A program made the position numbers and the translations under genes. DNA of 28,606 nucleotides from Paulinella micropora (lineage: Eukaryota > Cercozoa > Imbricatea > Euglyphida > Paulinellidae). The stretch is taken from the NCBI GenBank assembly GCA_019918135.1, contig WBZZ01001255.1, positions 1-28,606 of the forward strand. The letters are read 5' to 3'. Of this stretch, positions 14,075-23,090 are shown piece after piece. Below the pieces are notes generated by a model. It made no database searches. It saw nothing but the letters and a program-made list of their open reading frames with translations, and had not been told where the DNA came from. Within the stretch, counting starts at the first letter, position 1. Each line of letters opens with the position of its first letter.

Positions 14075-14899
14075 TTAAGAAAAGTTATTATAAAAGTCAT
14101 TGTGTTGATTGTCCATGGCCAGGTTTTCCTCGGAAGATTCCGGGCCCTCAAACCCCTGACCCCCGTTGTATAGCAAAACGGGTGAATCTAGTGGTGGCAG
14201 AATATCGTCGTGCTCCGAAGCGTTCCTGCCATTGGCCGGCAAGTCCTCACGACGATCTGGTGCTCTGTGCGCGCTTGACTGTGCGGACACGCCGTCGGAT
14301 TGACTGTGCGGGCCCCAGCCACCCGAGGTTTGTGGGGCTGCTGTTGAGGGCTGTTCGGCCGTCGCCCACCCACCCGCGGTTTGTGGGGCTGCTGTTGAGG
14401 GCTGTTCGGCCGTCACCCAGCCACCGGCGGTCTGCGGGGCTGCAACTGCTGTCGGGGCCGTCACCCAGCCACCCGCGACTTGTGGGGCTGCAACTGCTGT
14501 CGGGGCCGTCACCCAGCCGCTGGAGGTTTGTGGGGCTGCTGTTGAGGGCTGTTCGGCCGTCGCCCAGCCACCGGCGGCCTGCGGGGCTGCCACTGCTGTC
14601 GGGGCCGTCGCCCAGCCACCCGAGGTTTGCGGGGCTGCTGTTGAGGGCTGTTCGGCCGTCACCCAGCCACCGGCGGTTTGTGGGGCCGCCGCTGCTGTCT
14701 TGGCCCAGCCGCTGGCGGCCTGGGCGGGCGGGTCCCAGGAGCCAGAAGACGAGGCGGCAGTAGCAGCAAAAGCAGACGACCAAGACCGCACGGGAGCGGG
14801 GCCGCCCCACCGATGATGAGGAGGCTGCCTCGCCGTCGTTAACTGGTGCGACGACGCGTCCGGATTGTCCCAATCCGCACAGCGCCAGTCATCGGGCTT
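14075..14899 (-). CDS. Glycine-tryptophan (GW) repeat module
   Basis: Reading from 14899 the frame gives 275 codons to TAA: KPDDWRCADWDNPD, a Ser/Ala/Trp linker (HHRWGG, RSWSS, SGSWDPP), nine GW dipeptides in a 16/17-residue repeat of the type GGWVTAEQPSTAAPQT and GGWATAPTAVAAPQ, and an acidic Asn-rich tail (SSEENLAMDNQHNDFYNNFS). Variation between repeat copies is largely synonymous in this frame (GGT/GGC/GGG, CAA/CAG), which supports it over the other frames. There is no convincing ATG nearby; the frame is open back to 15325 under the larger ORF. It is most simply the C-terminus of that ORF, reached by a -1 shift near 14902 or by a small phase-0 intron (for example GTGGTGGGG to CCCAG, 14934-14900). 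GW repeats with acidic/Ser contexts are the hallmark of Argonaute-binding 'AGO hooks', including those of some viral silencing suppressors. Confidence 0.6.
   Translation of the reverse strand, partial: KPDDWRCADWDNPDASSHQLTTARQPPHHRWGGPAPVRSWSSAFAATAASSSGSWDPPAQAASGWAKTAAAAPQTAGGWVTAEQPSTAAPQTSGGWATAPTAVAAPQAAGGWATAEQPSTAAPQTSSGWVTAPTAVAAPQVAGGWVTAPTAVAAPQTAGGWVTAEQPSTAAPQTAGGWATAEQPSTAAPQTSGGWGPHSQSDGVSAQSSAHRAPDRREDLPANGRNASEHDDILPPLDSPVLLYNGGQGFEGPESSEENLAMDNQHNDFYNNFS
14315..14720. repeat. 48/51-bp coding tandem repeats
   Basis: About eight imperfect units of 48 or 51 bp, two alternating types (one coding AEQPSTAAPQ, the other APTAVAAPQ), each with the invariant Gly-Gly/Ser-Gly-Trp core. 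Confidence 0.85.
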
Positions 14900-17787
14900 C
14901 TGGGCCGGCCGCGGCCGCCCTTGCTCCCCACCACGCCGTAGCCGGGCTTGGCCTGTTTGGCAGGGCGCCGGCTGATCTGGACGCGCCGCCTCTTGATCGG
15001 GCTGTCGTAGCTTTCTTGTTCGTCGTCTTCGTCGTAGAAGGAGTTCCATTCGTCCGTAGGCTCCCGCTTCGTCTTGCCGCGGCGCTGGGCGGGCTTGGGC
15101 TGCGCTGGCGCGCGCTGCTTCGGCAGCTTGTACTCGTCCAGGACCCTGACCACGTCGCCCGTGAACCTCCTCAGGCGCAGGGGCAGGTCCTCGGGCGCAA
15201 ACGTCCACTCGCACTCGTTTTCGTTCGGCAGGCAGGCGCCGAGCTCGACCACCGCCTCTGCCGGTGGCTTCTTGTTGCACTCTTGCGTCAGCATGCATTC
15301 CGCCGTGAGTGAGAAGTCGGTGCAAATCAGGGACGATACCCGCCCCTGCGTCAACCTGCTGACGATCCCGCGCCTGAAGCCCGGGATCTGGTCCGGCACC
15401 GTGGGCAGCACGACCGACAGCGTGCCGAACACGGCCACGTCGGACGCCAGGTCACCGGCGGCCGTGCTGGCCACCGGCCTCGCGTTCACGTTGAACAGCA
15501 GCAGCTGCCGGCCGTGCTCGCTGGCCAGCAGCCTGGTGCCACAGCCCACGCGGTGCAGGACGTAGTCGATGAGCGGCAGCGGCGTGCATGGGGGGCCCGC
15601 GGGCCCCTGTGCGCTGCCGACCCGTATGGCGGTGGTGTCCAGCAGGCGGGTCTTGCCGTCCCAGAGCTCCGCGGACGAGGTGGGGTCGTACGCAGCGCGC
15701 GGCCACAAGATGTCCGCCAGGGCCGCGCCCGTCTGGCGGTAGCAGGAAATGAGCAATTGCGACTCGTAGGACTTGTCGCGGTCGGGCCAGTCCAGCAGCG
15801 CGCGCTGCCTGTTCCTTTCGTCCAAGAGGTTTTTTTCGCGCGCGTTCGCGTACATCGCGCGCACGCAGGGCGCGTACAGGTCCACCAGCACGTCGAGCAC
15901 GCTGAGCGGCGCCAGGAGCATCCACGCGGCCTTGAGGGCGTTGACCATGGAATGTGCCGCCGGGGGCTCGCTCCGCGCCCAGCGCGACTTGATCGTGTGC
16001 TGGTCCAGCGCGGCGGCCGCCGGCTGCTCGGTGAACGCCTGGCTGGCCAGCCTCAGTAGCTCTGCCGCGTCCGGGTCCGAGAGCACGAAGGTGCCGAACT
16101 GCGGCTGCTGCAGGGGCCACACCGCCACTGTCTGTGGCAGCTTCCAGCCGAGCGCCAGCGGCTGCGCCGCCTCCAGCCCGAGCACGCTGGCGCCGCGGAC
16201 CGCCGTGGGCACGGGCGGCGCGGCCACGGGCCGCTCGGTGCCCTTGAAGCGCAGGGCCGGCAGCTCGTCGTAGCAGCAGATGGTGCGCAGGGACTCGGAC
16301 CACGACGGGCGGCCGCTGTTGATGTGCGCCACGTCGAATTCCGTGCGCACACGCCGCGCGTGGCTCTTGTTGCGCAGCACGGTCTGGATCTCCAGTTCGC
16401 CCCCGCCGCCGCACAGCGACACGAGGCCGCGCGCCTTCCAGCTCCTGCGCGCGCACGCCCACAGCAGGCGCAGGGCGTACAGGGCGACCTGCGGCGCCGA
16501 CGTGGACGACAGGCAGCCCGCGGCCGAGCCCTCGGAGACCACGCACAACAGGATCTCCATGCACCAGGTCCAGAAGCCGCTGCTGCCGCTCGTGCGTTCG
16601 TGGTCGATCAGCGCCGCCGCCATGCGGTCCTGCCAGCGCTTGTTCACGGCCATAGGGATGTTGTCCACGAACCCGGTCTGGCGGATGTGGCGCGCCAGCC
16701 ACGCCTGCACCTCGCCGACCCAGACCTCGTGCGCGTGGCCCCCCGGCATGAGCGTGCCCAGCCTGTCCTGCAGCGTCGCCACCATCAGCAGGCGCAGCGG
16801 CTCGTTGCGCAGCTCCGTGGTGGCGGGCGCGAGCCGGATCAGTTCTTCCGCGCGGGCCCCCGCGTTCTTTTCCTCGTAGTACACGAAGGACCACTGCGCC
16901 TGGGGCCTGTGCTTGATGGGCTCGAAGTCCCTCCTCACGAGCGGCGCGCGCGGCGGACCCGGGGGGGCTAGTGCCGGTTTCGCCCGGCACAGGCTGCCCA
17001 CAACTGTCGCGTGGGCGGCCGACTGGTGCGAGGCTATCGTGTGCAGCCCCGCCCGGTCGGGCAGGGCAACACCCGCGGGCGCCGTCGTGACGCAGGCCAG
17101 CGCCCCCAGGCGCGCGACGAGCCTGGTGTGCCACGCGGGGTGCGCCGTGAGCGCGTCGAAGCAGCTCTTGACCGCAGCATCGCAGTCGTAGTCCAGCACC
17201 ACGAGCCTGGCGCCAACAGCGCTGGCCAGGCAGAACTGCGCTAGCTGTTCGGCCAGCGCCCCGCTGTCTGCGCCGGGGACGACGACGTCGAGCAGGCAGC
17301 CGGCCGCGTCGTTGGGCGGCGGGTGCGTCCACTGCAGCCGTTGCCGGAAGGGCAACAACTGGACGTTTGACAGAGACAGCGCACGCGCGCCGCCGCGCAG
17401 CAGCAGCAGGGGGGGAGAGTCCGCGCACAGGAGCCGGGCCCTGAGCTGCACGCCGCGCTTGTACCAGGACCGGTCCAGCACCGCGAACTGTGCGTGCCCG
17501 GCCGGCGTCCCCGCGGGGACGGCGCCCGTGCTCGACCAGAACCGCTGCGCCGCGCCGTCCAGCCCGACCAGCAGCGAGCTGTCGTCCACGTCGTCGAGCT
17601 CGGTTGACGTTGGGCCGTGGCCACCCGAGACGGACACCAGCGTGGCCGTCAGCGTGTACCAGAGGTTCAGGAAGCAGGCGATTTCTTCTTCTGTCTGGCA
17701 GCGGGCCCAGAGCGGGCCCGGCGAGCCCATCAGTACAACTAAACATTCGACAATCTTGGGGGTATCCCTTTTTCCGAAATTTTCCAT
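14839..17787 (-). CDS. Large protein of unknown function (982 residues), possibly structural
   Basis: The start is the ATG at 17785-17787 (MENFGKRDTPKIVECLVV) and the frame closes at TAA 14839-14841. GC-rich codon use with strong third-position bias over the whole length supports a real gene. I recognise no domain. Visible features are an alpha/beta N-terminal 350 residues, a central helical part with several Trp (WLARHIRQTGFVDNIPM, FWTWCMEILLCVVSE), beta-rich segments near the end (LLLFNVNARPV, FGTLSVVLPTVPDQIPGF), and a disordered acidic then basic tail (DEWNSFYDEDDEQES, IKRRRVQISRRPAKQ) that looks like a nuclear localisation signal. The last 23 residues overlap the GW frame and may not be translated. 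Large size and position beside the portal-like gene make a capsid or tegument role possible, but unproven. Confidence 0.6.
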   Translation of the reverse strand: MENFGKRDTPKIVECLVVLMGSPGPLWARCQTEEEIACFLNLWYTLTATLVSVSGGHGPTSTELDDVDDSSLLVGLDGAAQRFWSSTGAVPAGTPAGHAQFAVLDRSWYKRGVQLRARLLCADSPPLLLLRGGARALSLSNVQLLPFRQRLQWTHPPPNDAAGCLLDVVVPGADSGALAEQLAQFCLASAVGARLVVLDYDCDAAVKSCFDALTAHPAWHTRLVARLGALACVTTAPAGVALPDRAGLHTIASHQSAAHATVVGSLCRAKPALAPPGPPRAPLVRRDFEPIKHRPQAQWSFVYYEEKNAGARAEELIRLAPATTELRNEPLRLLMVATLQDRLGTLMPGGHAHEVWVGEVQAWLARHIRQTGFVDNIPMAVNKRWQDRMAAALIDHERTSGSSGFWTWCMEILLCVVSEGSAAGCLSSTSAPQVALYALRLLWACARRSWKARGLVSLCGGGGELEIQTVLRNKSHARRVRTEFDVAHINSGRPSWSESLRTICCYDELPALRFKGTERPVAAPPVPTAVRGASVLGLEAAQPLALGWKLPQTVAVWPLQQPQFGTFVLSDPDAAELLRLASQAFTEQPAAAALDQHTIKSRWARSEPPAAHSMVNALKAAWMLLAPLSVLDVLVDLYAPCVRAMYANAREKNLLDERNRQRALLDWPDRDKSYESQLLISCYRQTGAALADILWPRAAYDPTSSAELWDGKTRLLDTTAIRVGSAQGPAGPPCTPLPLIDYVLHRVGCGTRLLASEHGRQLLLFNVNARPVASTAAGDLASDVAVFGTLSVVLPTVPDQIPGFRRGIVSRLTQGRVSSLICTDFSLTAECMLTQECNKKPPAEAVVELGACLPNENECEWTFAPEDLPLRLRRFTGDVVRVLDEYKLPKQRAPAQPKPAQRRGKTKREPTDEWNSFYDEDDEQESYDSPIKRRRVQISRRPAKQAKPGYGVVGSKGGRGRPRSPMTGAVRIGTIRTRRRTS

Positions 17788-17920
17788 GAAGTATATGGAC
17801 TTTTTTGAAAACGTGTGGAAATGAAAGGAAATGAATTCCCTGATTGCAGAACATATAAAAATAATATTAAAATATGTTTTTATTAATTGTAATACACTTT
17901 AACTTCATCTTCAGAGGTGG
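17788..17920. other. Junction between viral half and transposon
   Basis: AT-rich stretch containing ATAAAAATAATATTAAAATA (17858-17877). It holds the 5' flank of the 982-codon ORF. Composition changes here from GC-rich to AT-rich. No gene is seen. Confidence 0.6.
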
Positions 17921-18063
17921 GCAGGAACCGGTCCGACACGGTAATTTTTCTACTTTTTCGTAGTCCCGGCTACCATGAATCTATGATGATAACAATGCCG
18001 AACATGCAGAATTTGCTTTTACTGTTTATTCTTGCTTATATTAAGCATTTTACTATATTAAGA
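17921..18063 (+). repeat. Left terminal inverted repeat
   Basis: About 140 bp, roughly 90% identical to the reverse complement of 28464-28606. Identity ends near AAGCATTTTACTATATTAAG. A G-run block (18121-18149) further in has a counterpart on the right side, so the paired ends may be considered about 230 bp long with a diverged middle. Confidence 0.85.
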
Positions 18064-18120
18064 CATGGTTTTACCTTCAAAAAATTCTGTTTGCCCGCTG
18101 TGACGTACGCTGGTACGTAG

Positions 18121-18149
18121 AGGGGGGAGGGGGGGGGGTGGGGGGGGGA
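18121..18149 (+). repeat. Subterminal G-run tract (left)
   Basis: Runs of 6, 10 and 9 G separated by single A/T bases, able in principle to form a G-quadruplex. The equivalent C-run block on the plus strand near the right end is at 28390-28437, so the two are inverted with respect to each other like the TIRs. Confidence 0.6.
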
Positions 18150-18311
18150 ATGGGTCGGAGGGAGGACGCTTCACATCAGATTCTGGTGCATTATCAGAGT
18201 TAAACAAATTTCTAATTTCAGTTTTTAGAAGAAGCGTTACAGTTGCAGTTGCCCTAGACAAAAACCATTATGAAAAAGTCGGACCCAGAAAAATTCATTC
18301 AAAAAAAATAA

Positions 18312-19446
18312 TCACATACGACCACGTCCACGTCCACGTCCACGTCCACCCGCAGCACGACGTGCGCGGCGACGTCCGCGCAAACGGATTCCTGAGTTAC
18401 GCATTCTCCAACTTGCGTCGGAGCGATCTGAATCATCTACAATATGGATAGCATCATGTTAAGGAGGAGAAGAACAAGAAGAAGAAGAAGAAGAAGAAGA
18501 AGAAGAAGAAGAAGAAGAAGAAGAAGAAGAAGAAGAAGAAGAAGAAGAAGAAGAAGAAGAAGAAGAAAACTAATACCATGCTTTTCTTCCTCTGAACCAG
18601 AAGATCGATCAGACGATGAGTCAGTTGATGAACTGGAAGATGAAGTATCAGATAAGTCATCCTCTGAATCTGCCACTGGTTCTGCAGGCTGAGCAGCACC
18701 AAGCTCTTCTTCCTCAGGGAACCCACAGTCGCATCGTTCGAAATGGTTCCACGCTTGTTCAATAAGCTCTGCCTTCTTGAACTGTTTCCGATCGGAGTTT
18801 TGCGTTGCAACACCATGCATTCTCATCCATGATTTCAATTCGCTAACTACCATCTGCTTGGACGCAAATTGCTTTTTTTCCTCTGACGATCTTAGCAACG
18901 TGAGAATTTTCCGCCAAGGCTCAGAAGCATTTCCAAATGCTAAATCCTGCTCCTGCTTTTCTTCGCTAGTAAGCTGTCTTGCACCACGCCATCTCGGGTG
19001 AGCTGGAGGACGTCCTTCATTAACAAAATAAGTGCGTGGTAAGGACAGCAGCTCTTCATCGGTCAAACGCGTAAGTGCGTTCATTTTCTCCTGTCGTTCT
19101 TGAGGCAACTCCATCCAATTTACAGGTAGCTCGTCGATCAATCGAAATTCTGCTCTCCATTCCTTGCCTTTTGCATCGACACAGGACGTATGAGCAGGAC
19201 GGCCGGGCAGGCCGCCTTCGAAGTAATCTCCATCCACCTCTACTCTGGTCAAATTTCCACCTGCTAACATTTCCTCCACATGTGCTCGCTCATCCGGCCC
19301 TAGGTATTTAGTAGCCAAAGCACGAATATCCTTCTTCAGGCGCGGATTGACGAAGTAGCCGACTGGAAGCTTGGGAGGCATGTCGGTCGCTGTCATAAAT
19401 AGAGAGAGAGAGAGATAGATAGAACGAGAGAAAGAGAGAGAGAGAG

Positions 19447-19479
<33 letters not shown>

Positions 19480-22367
19480 AAGAGAAAGATAGATAATATT
19501 ATTACCGGGGCGTCCGATAAATAAATTGATCGGTTCTCCTCTGGGATCATCACGCACTCCATGAAAATCCTGTGCGTCTCCCCAAGTAGCGATCTCTACA
19601 GTCGGCAAAGCGTCAGGATCTTTCTTGGTGATTCTATATGCCAAGGGTTTGTTGTAGTTTTTGAAACTCTTGTTCATACACGGGCTAAAATGAGTCATCC
19701 AGTCGTAGTTACATCCGAGAACAACCAGCACATGCCTCTTCTTGTGCTGCTTCTTGAATGCAAGAATGAGCTTTAATAACGCTTGAGCGATGTTAGTTGT
19801 CAGGAAGGTGCTCTTCCACCCGATATCCATAACTGGAAATTCCTGATCATCTCCATCGTGCCCGTGCCCTGGTGGCTTGCGATGTGACTCTACTTGGAAA
19901 CGGATTCCTCTGTCAACGACATTGAGCCCAAGGAAACCCAGCATCGCCCACGCGGTGTTATCACCAGCTCCGTCCCACTCAAGATATAATTTCCACGCTT
20001 GCATTGTGCGAGGGTTCCAAAGTTGCCAATGTAAAAGTGCGGCAAGCATAGTAATGTTGCTGTTCGCGCCGTGTTCTACCGCGCCTTCAAGGTACGTCAG
20101 AATAAAATGCGTATCGGTAGTGTAGCAGGTATTGATTCCAACGCAAAGGCGAAACACAATTTTTCCTTTGAAATCTTTCGCGGCGCGGCGGCAAGATGGG
20201 ATCTTCACTGGCGGTTTCATATCGGCTGATATGACTGTGGCAGCAAAATCTGCTGGTGCTGCCTTCTTGCGCTGCATGCTGGCAACGCGGCACGCCCTGT
20301 GAATTTTGTGATGAAGCCTGCTACGGCGACGCCATTCTTGAGCTTCTACTTCAGTCCTGAAACCGTTAGAATGATCAGCAGCAAGCTCTGTGCAGATCTC
20401 GCATTTTGAGAAATCTCCTTCTGCAAAACAAACCTGTAATAAGTAATGATAACGAAAATATGCATAATACCTCTGACAAACTTGACGTGCGGAAAATCCA
20501 TGCGCCAAACTTTGTTGATCGTATTGTCTGTCGGAGGATTATGGGGATCAACTCGTTTCGAACAACCAAACCGAAGGCACATATCTTTCCAATTCTCGCG
20601 AACATAGTTTTGGACTCCTGCGTCCTGAGCCATTTCTTGCATCCTCCATATTCCGTCGCTGCATATCTCCGGGTAACTCTCCATGAACTTCTCGCAGAGT
20701 AATACTGCTACCACATCTTCTGTTTCAGGAACGGTTGAGTAGCTTTTTGTCAAAACCTTCGTGTTATTTGCAAGAAGTTTGTGTGCTCTTGACAAAACTT
20801 TATCACCGATCCCGTAGATACGCTGCCAGGCTACTTTGCACACAGCCTCCGTTAAATACATATACTGAAACGATCCAGTTTTTGTTTGAAACGATTCAAG
20901 CTGCGAAGCTGCCCAAGAATAAAGCTCACTGAGAGACGATGACGCATTCTTCGCTCTCGTGTAAAGCACATCACGCGTGTCGATAAATGAATAACACTTC
21001 CACTTTTTGCAGCAGACAGACTTAACTTCCCTGTCCAAGTCGGCGAAGGTAATCCCCAACAGTTTTTGGAGCGCAGACGGTCTCTGAAGCTTCACTGCAC
21101 CTTTCGTGCGACTTTTCATCGTGTAGGGGCGCGTTGGATTCTTACGTGGTCTGCTGTAAGGAATTGGTGATAATCTCATGATGTTATACAACAGCTCATT
21201 CGATTCCATAAGCTCGTCGAAGTTCAATCGAAGCTCGTTGGATAATTCCGCATCGTCCACGCCGACCAGAGGAGGAAGCAATCCAGGGTTGATAGATGCA
21301 GCATCACCGTTTGAATCCGTATCTGAACACTCTTCGTCGACGTTCTACGCAAACAAGATCGCTTATGAACATTAACCAGCATGAACATAGACAGGTAGAG
21401 AAAAAAAATTACCATGGAGCCAGTAGGAAGATATAGTCTAGAGCTGCTGCAGCTACTAACATCATATCCTGTAGTGACAGTAGAACTGTCTGACTGTTTC
21501 CAGCTGTCGAGGTTAGCATCAACGTCAGGAACACCTGCCTGTAAAAAAGAATCTTCTCAGTAATAATTTTCATTTATTTATTTTTTACCTGTGCATCACT
21601 CAAGCTTGATTTTTCTGTGATGACTGTAATGTCCGAGCTTTCCCTGGGCAGAAGCGTGCGGCGACTATCTGAAATTGAGGACACGCTGTCGAGAAGCTTC
21701 CTCTTTTTTTCCGGCGGAATAGATGATGACCTGGAGAGCGGTTGCTTTCCATCAGAACTAATACTGCTGACCGACGCTAAAAGTTCAACCTTTGCTTCAT
21801 GAAGCAAGGAAATTGACTTAAGTGGAAGCGGATGTTCTTTCTCAGGAACGATGAAACATACATGACCAATGTCAGTCTCGAACAGGAAAACTGGGATTTT
21901 AGCTCCTTCCTTGGCAGCCTCTTTCAACCAGACCGGATGTGCATCGCTTGGCAGCGTAGCTATCTCTAGGTCTGGATTAGGCGCATAGCTGAGCAAAATC
22001 TCTTGATCTTTCGATATTGCGGTGGTGACAGTCACAATAGGAGTACCCTTGCTGACCTGACATTATTTACAACAATATTTATAGAAAAAATACAACACAC
22101 GTAACAAAAACTTACATTGCATGGATGTATGTAACAACTAACATAATTTACCTTCACGTTCGGTCGGCAAGTGTCATCGTCGAGCTTGTTGAACCCTTGC
22201 GATGAAGAGTTGATGAGATGCATTGCATTCCTGCTCGATTCGTTAATGAATTTAATTGGATGCATCCCTGTTTGCAGGGAACTCCCAATTTTCATAGTGA
22301 AATGATCAGAAAATGCAGCATGATCTGCAGCACGCAAAGACTTTCCTCCTGGTTCGAGGAGCCCAAG
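18312..22367 (-). CDS. Transposase-like protein, spliced (7 coding exons identified)
   Basis: Exons (transcript order) 22367-22152, 22056-21589, 21538-21413, 21344-20471, 20420-19506, 19389-18577 and 18436-18312 are separated by GT-AG introns of 95, 50, 68, 50, 116 and 140 nt; donors are all GTA-type, and every junction keeps frame, giving 1,178 codons plus TGA. The core has a Cys cluster (CCKKWKC, CEICTEL...H), then a D-containing segment (ISADM), EWDGAGDNT, and H/D-rich GHGHDGDDQEF, an arrangement like the RNase-H/DDE-type 'DUF7869' transposase relatives. A SAP-like helix pair (VVSELKSWMRMHGVATQ...KAELIEQAWNHF), an acidic Ser run, and an RG-repeat tail (GGRGRGRGRGR) follow. Introns hold GA/TA and AAG microsatellites. 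The 5' coding exon is not resolved: no ATG in the first exon fits, and a repeat copy lies immediately upstream. Confidence 0.65.
18472..18568. repeat. (AAG)n microsatellite inside an intron
   Basis: About 30 AAG/GAA units lie within the last intron (18437-18576) of the transposase gene. Read without splicing they give artefactual poly-Leu, poly-Phe or poly-Arg. Confidence 0.95.
19396..19495. repeat. (GA)n/(TA)n microsatellite inside an intron
   Basis: GAGA and ATATAT tracts fill most of the 116-nt intron 19390-19505. Confidence 0.95.
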
Positions 22368-22487
22368 CTGAAAAGAAGGAGGAAGGTATTATCAGCAAAG
22401 ACTCCGTAGCCACCACCACGGTGTGCCACATATATCGGCGCCTTGCTAGCCCTCAGCATGGCATACCTAAAGTTTGAAATACACATG

Positions 22488-22624
22488 AAAAAAATGGCAG
22501 CGCTTCCCGTTAGAGGGAATCACTAAAAAAAAAAAAGGACAGAGAAAGGCTCACTGATAGAAGGCCACACACACTAGCTAGTTATACTAAAGCTAGTATC
22601 TATACTCCCCTCTTTAAACTATGC

Positions 22625-22626
<2 letters not shown>
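22488..22626 (-). repeat. Repeat family B, copy 1 (minus orientation)
   Basis: A segment of about 135 bp running from GCGCTTCCCGTTAGAGGGA to CTAGTTATACTAAAGCTAGT is the reverse complement of copies at 25708-25857 and 26970-27107. All three abut (TAA/ATT)n. It sits directly in front of the first recognised transposase exon and may have disrupted or replaced its 5' end. Confidence 0.8.
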
Positions 22627-22658
<32 letters not shown>

Positions 22659-22781
22659 TAATAACAATAATAATAATAATAATAATAGATTTATCAGTCA
22701 ATTGGCCTTTGATCCTGTCGGACATGTGCCTCCATTGGTAGCACGGGGCCGTTCGGTGACGCGGCTCCGCTCCAAAGACTC

Positions 22782-22860
<79 letters not shown>

Positions 22861-22986
22861 GTGCTTCTCAGTCAATGGCGAATGCATTTCTGCACATGTG
22901 CCTCCATCGTCTCACCCGTGAGGGGAGTACGAAGATTTGACGATAGGCTCTACTGACACCCCCGCAAGGCAGCTCCAAGCAACAAC

Positions 22987-23083
<97 letters not shown>

Positions 23084-23085
23084 TA
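22627..23085. repeat. (TAA)n tracts with two minus-strand SINE fragments
   Basis: TAA runs at 22627-22688, 22781-22860 and 22986-23083 flank two inserts. 22861-22980 is the reverse complement of the body of SINE family A (without the tRNA head). 22689-22780 shares only that family's 3' end (GGAGGCACATGT and a CCA-TTGACTGA segment) and has a different body. Confidence 0.75.
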
Positions 23086-23090
23086 TTGAA

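Noticed and set aside
14182..14763. Plus-strand and second minus-strand ORFs across the GW repeats
   Set aside because: Tandem repeats keep all frames open. Synonymous variation and the natural C-terminal tail favour the GW frame.
15592..15607. 16-bp perfect palindrome of G and C
   Set aside because: Lies in GC-rich coding sequence, no flanking symmetry, likely chance.
15452..17854. 800-codon second minus-strand ORF overlapping the 982-codon gene
   Set aside because: Arg/Ala/Gly-rich shadow composition typical of the wrong frame in GC-rich DNA; the other frame has normal protein composition and a good ATG.
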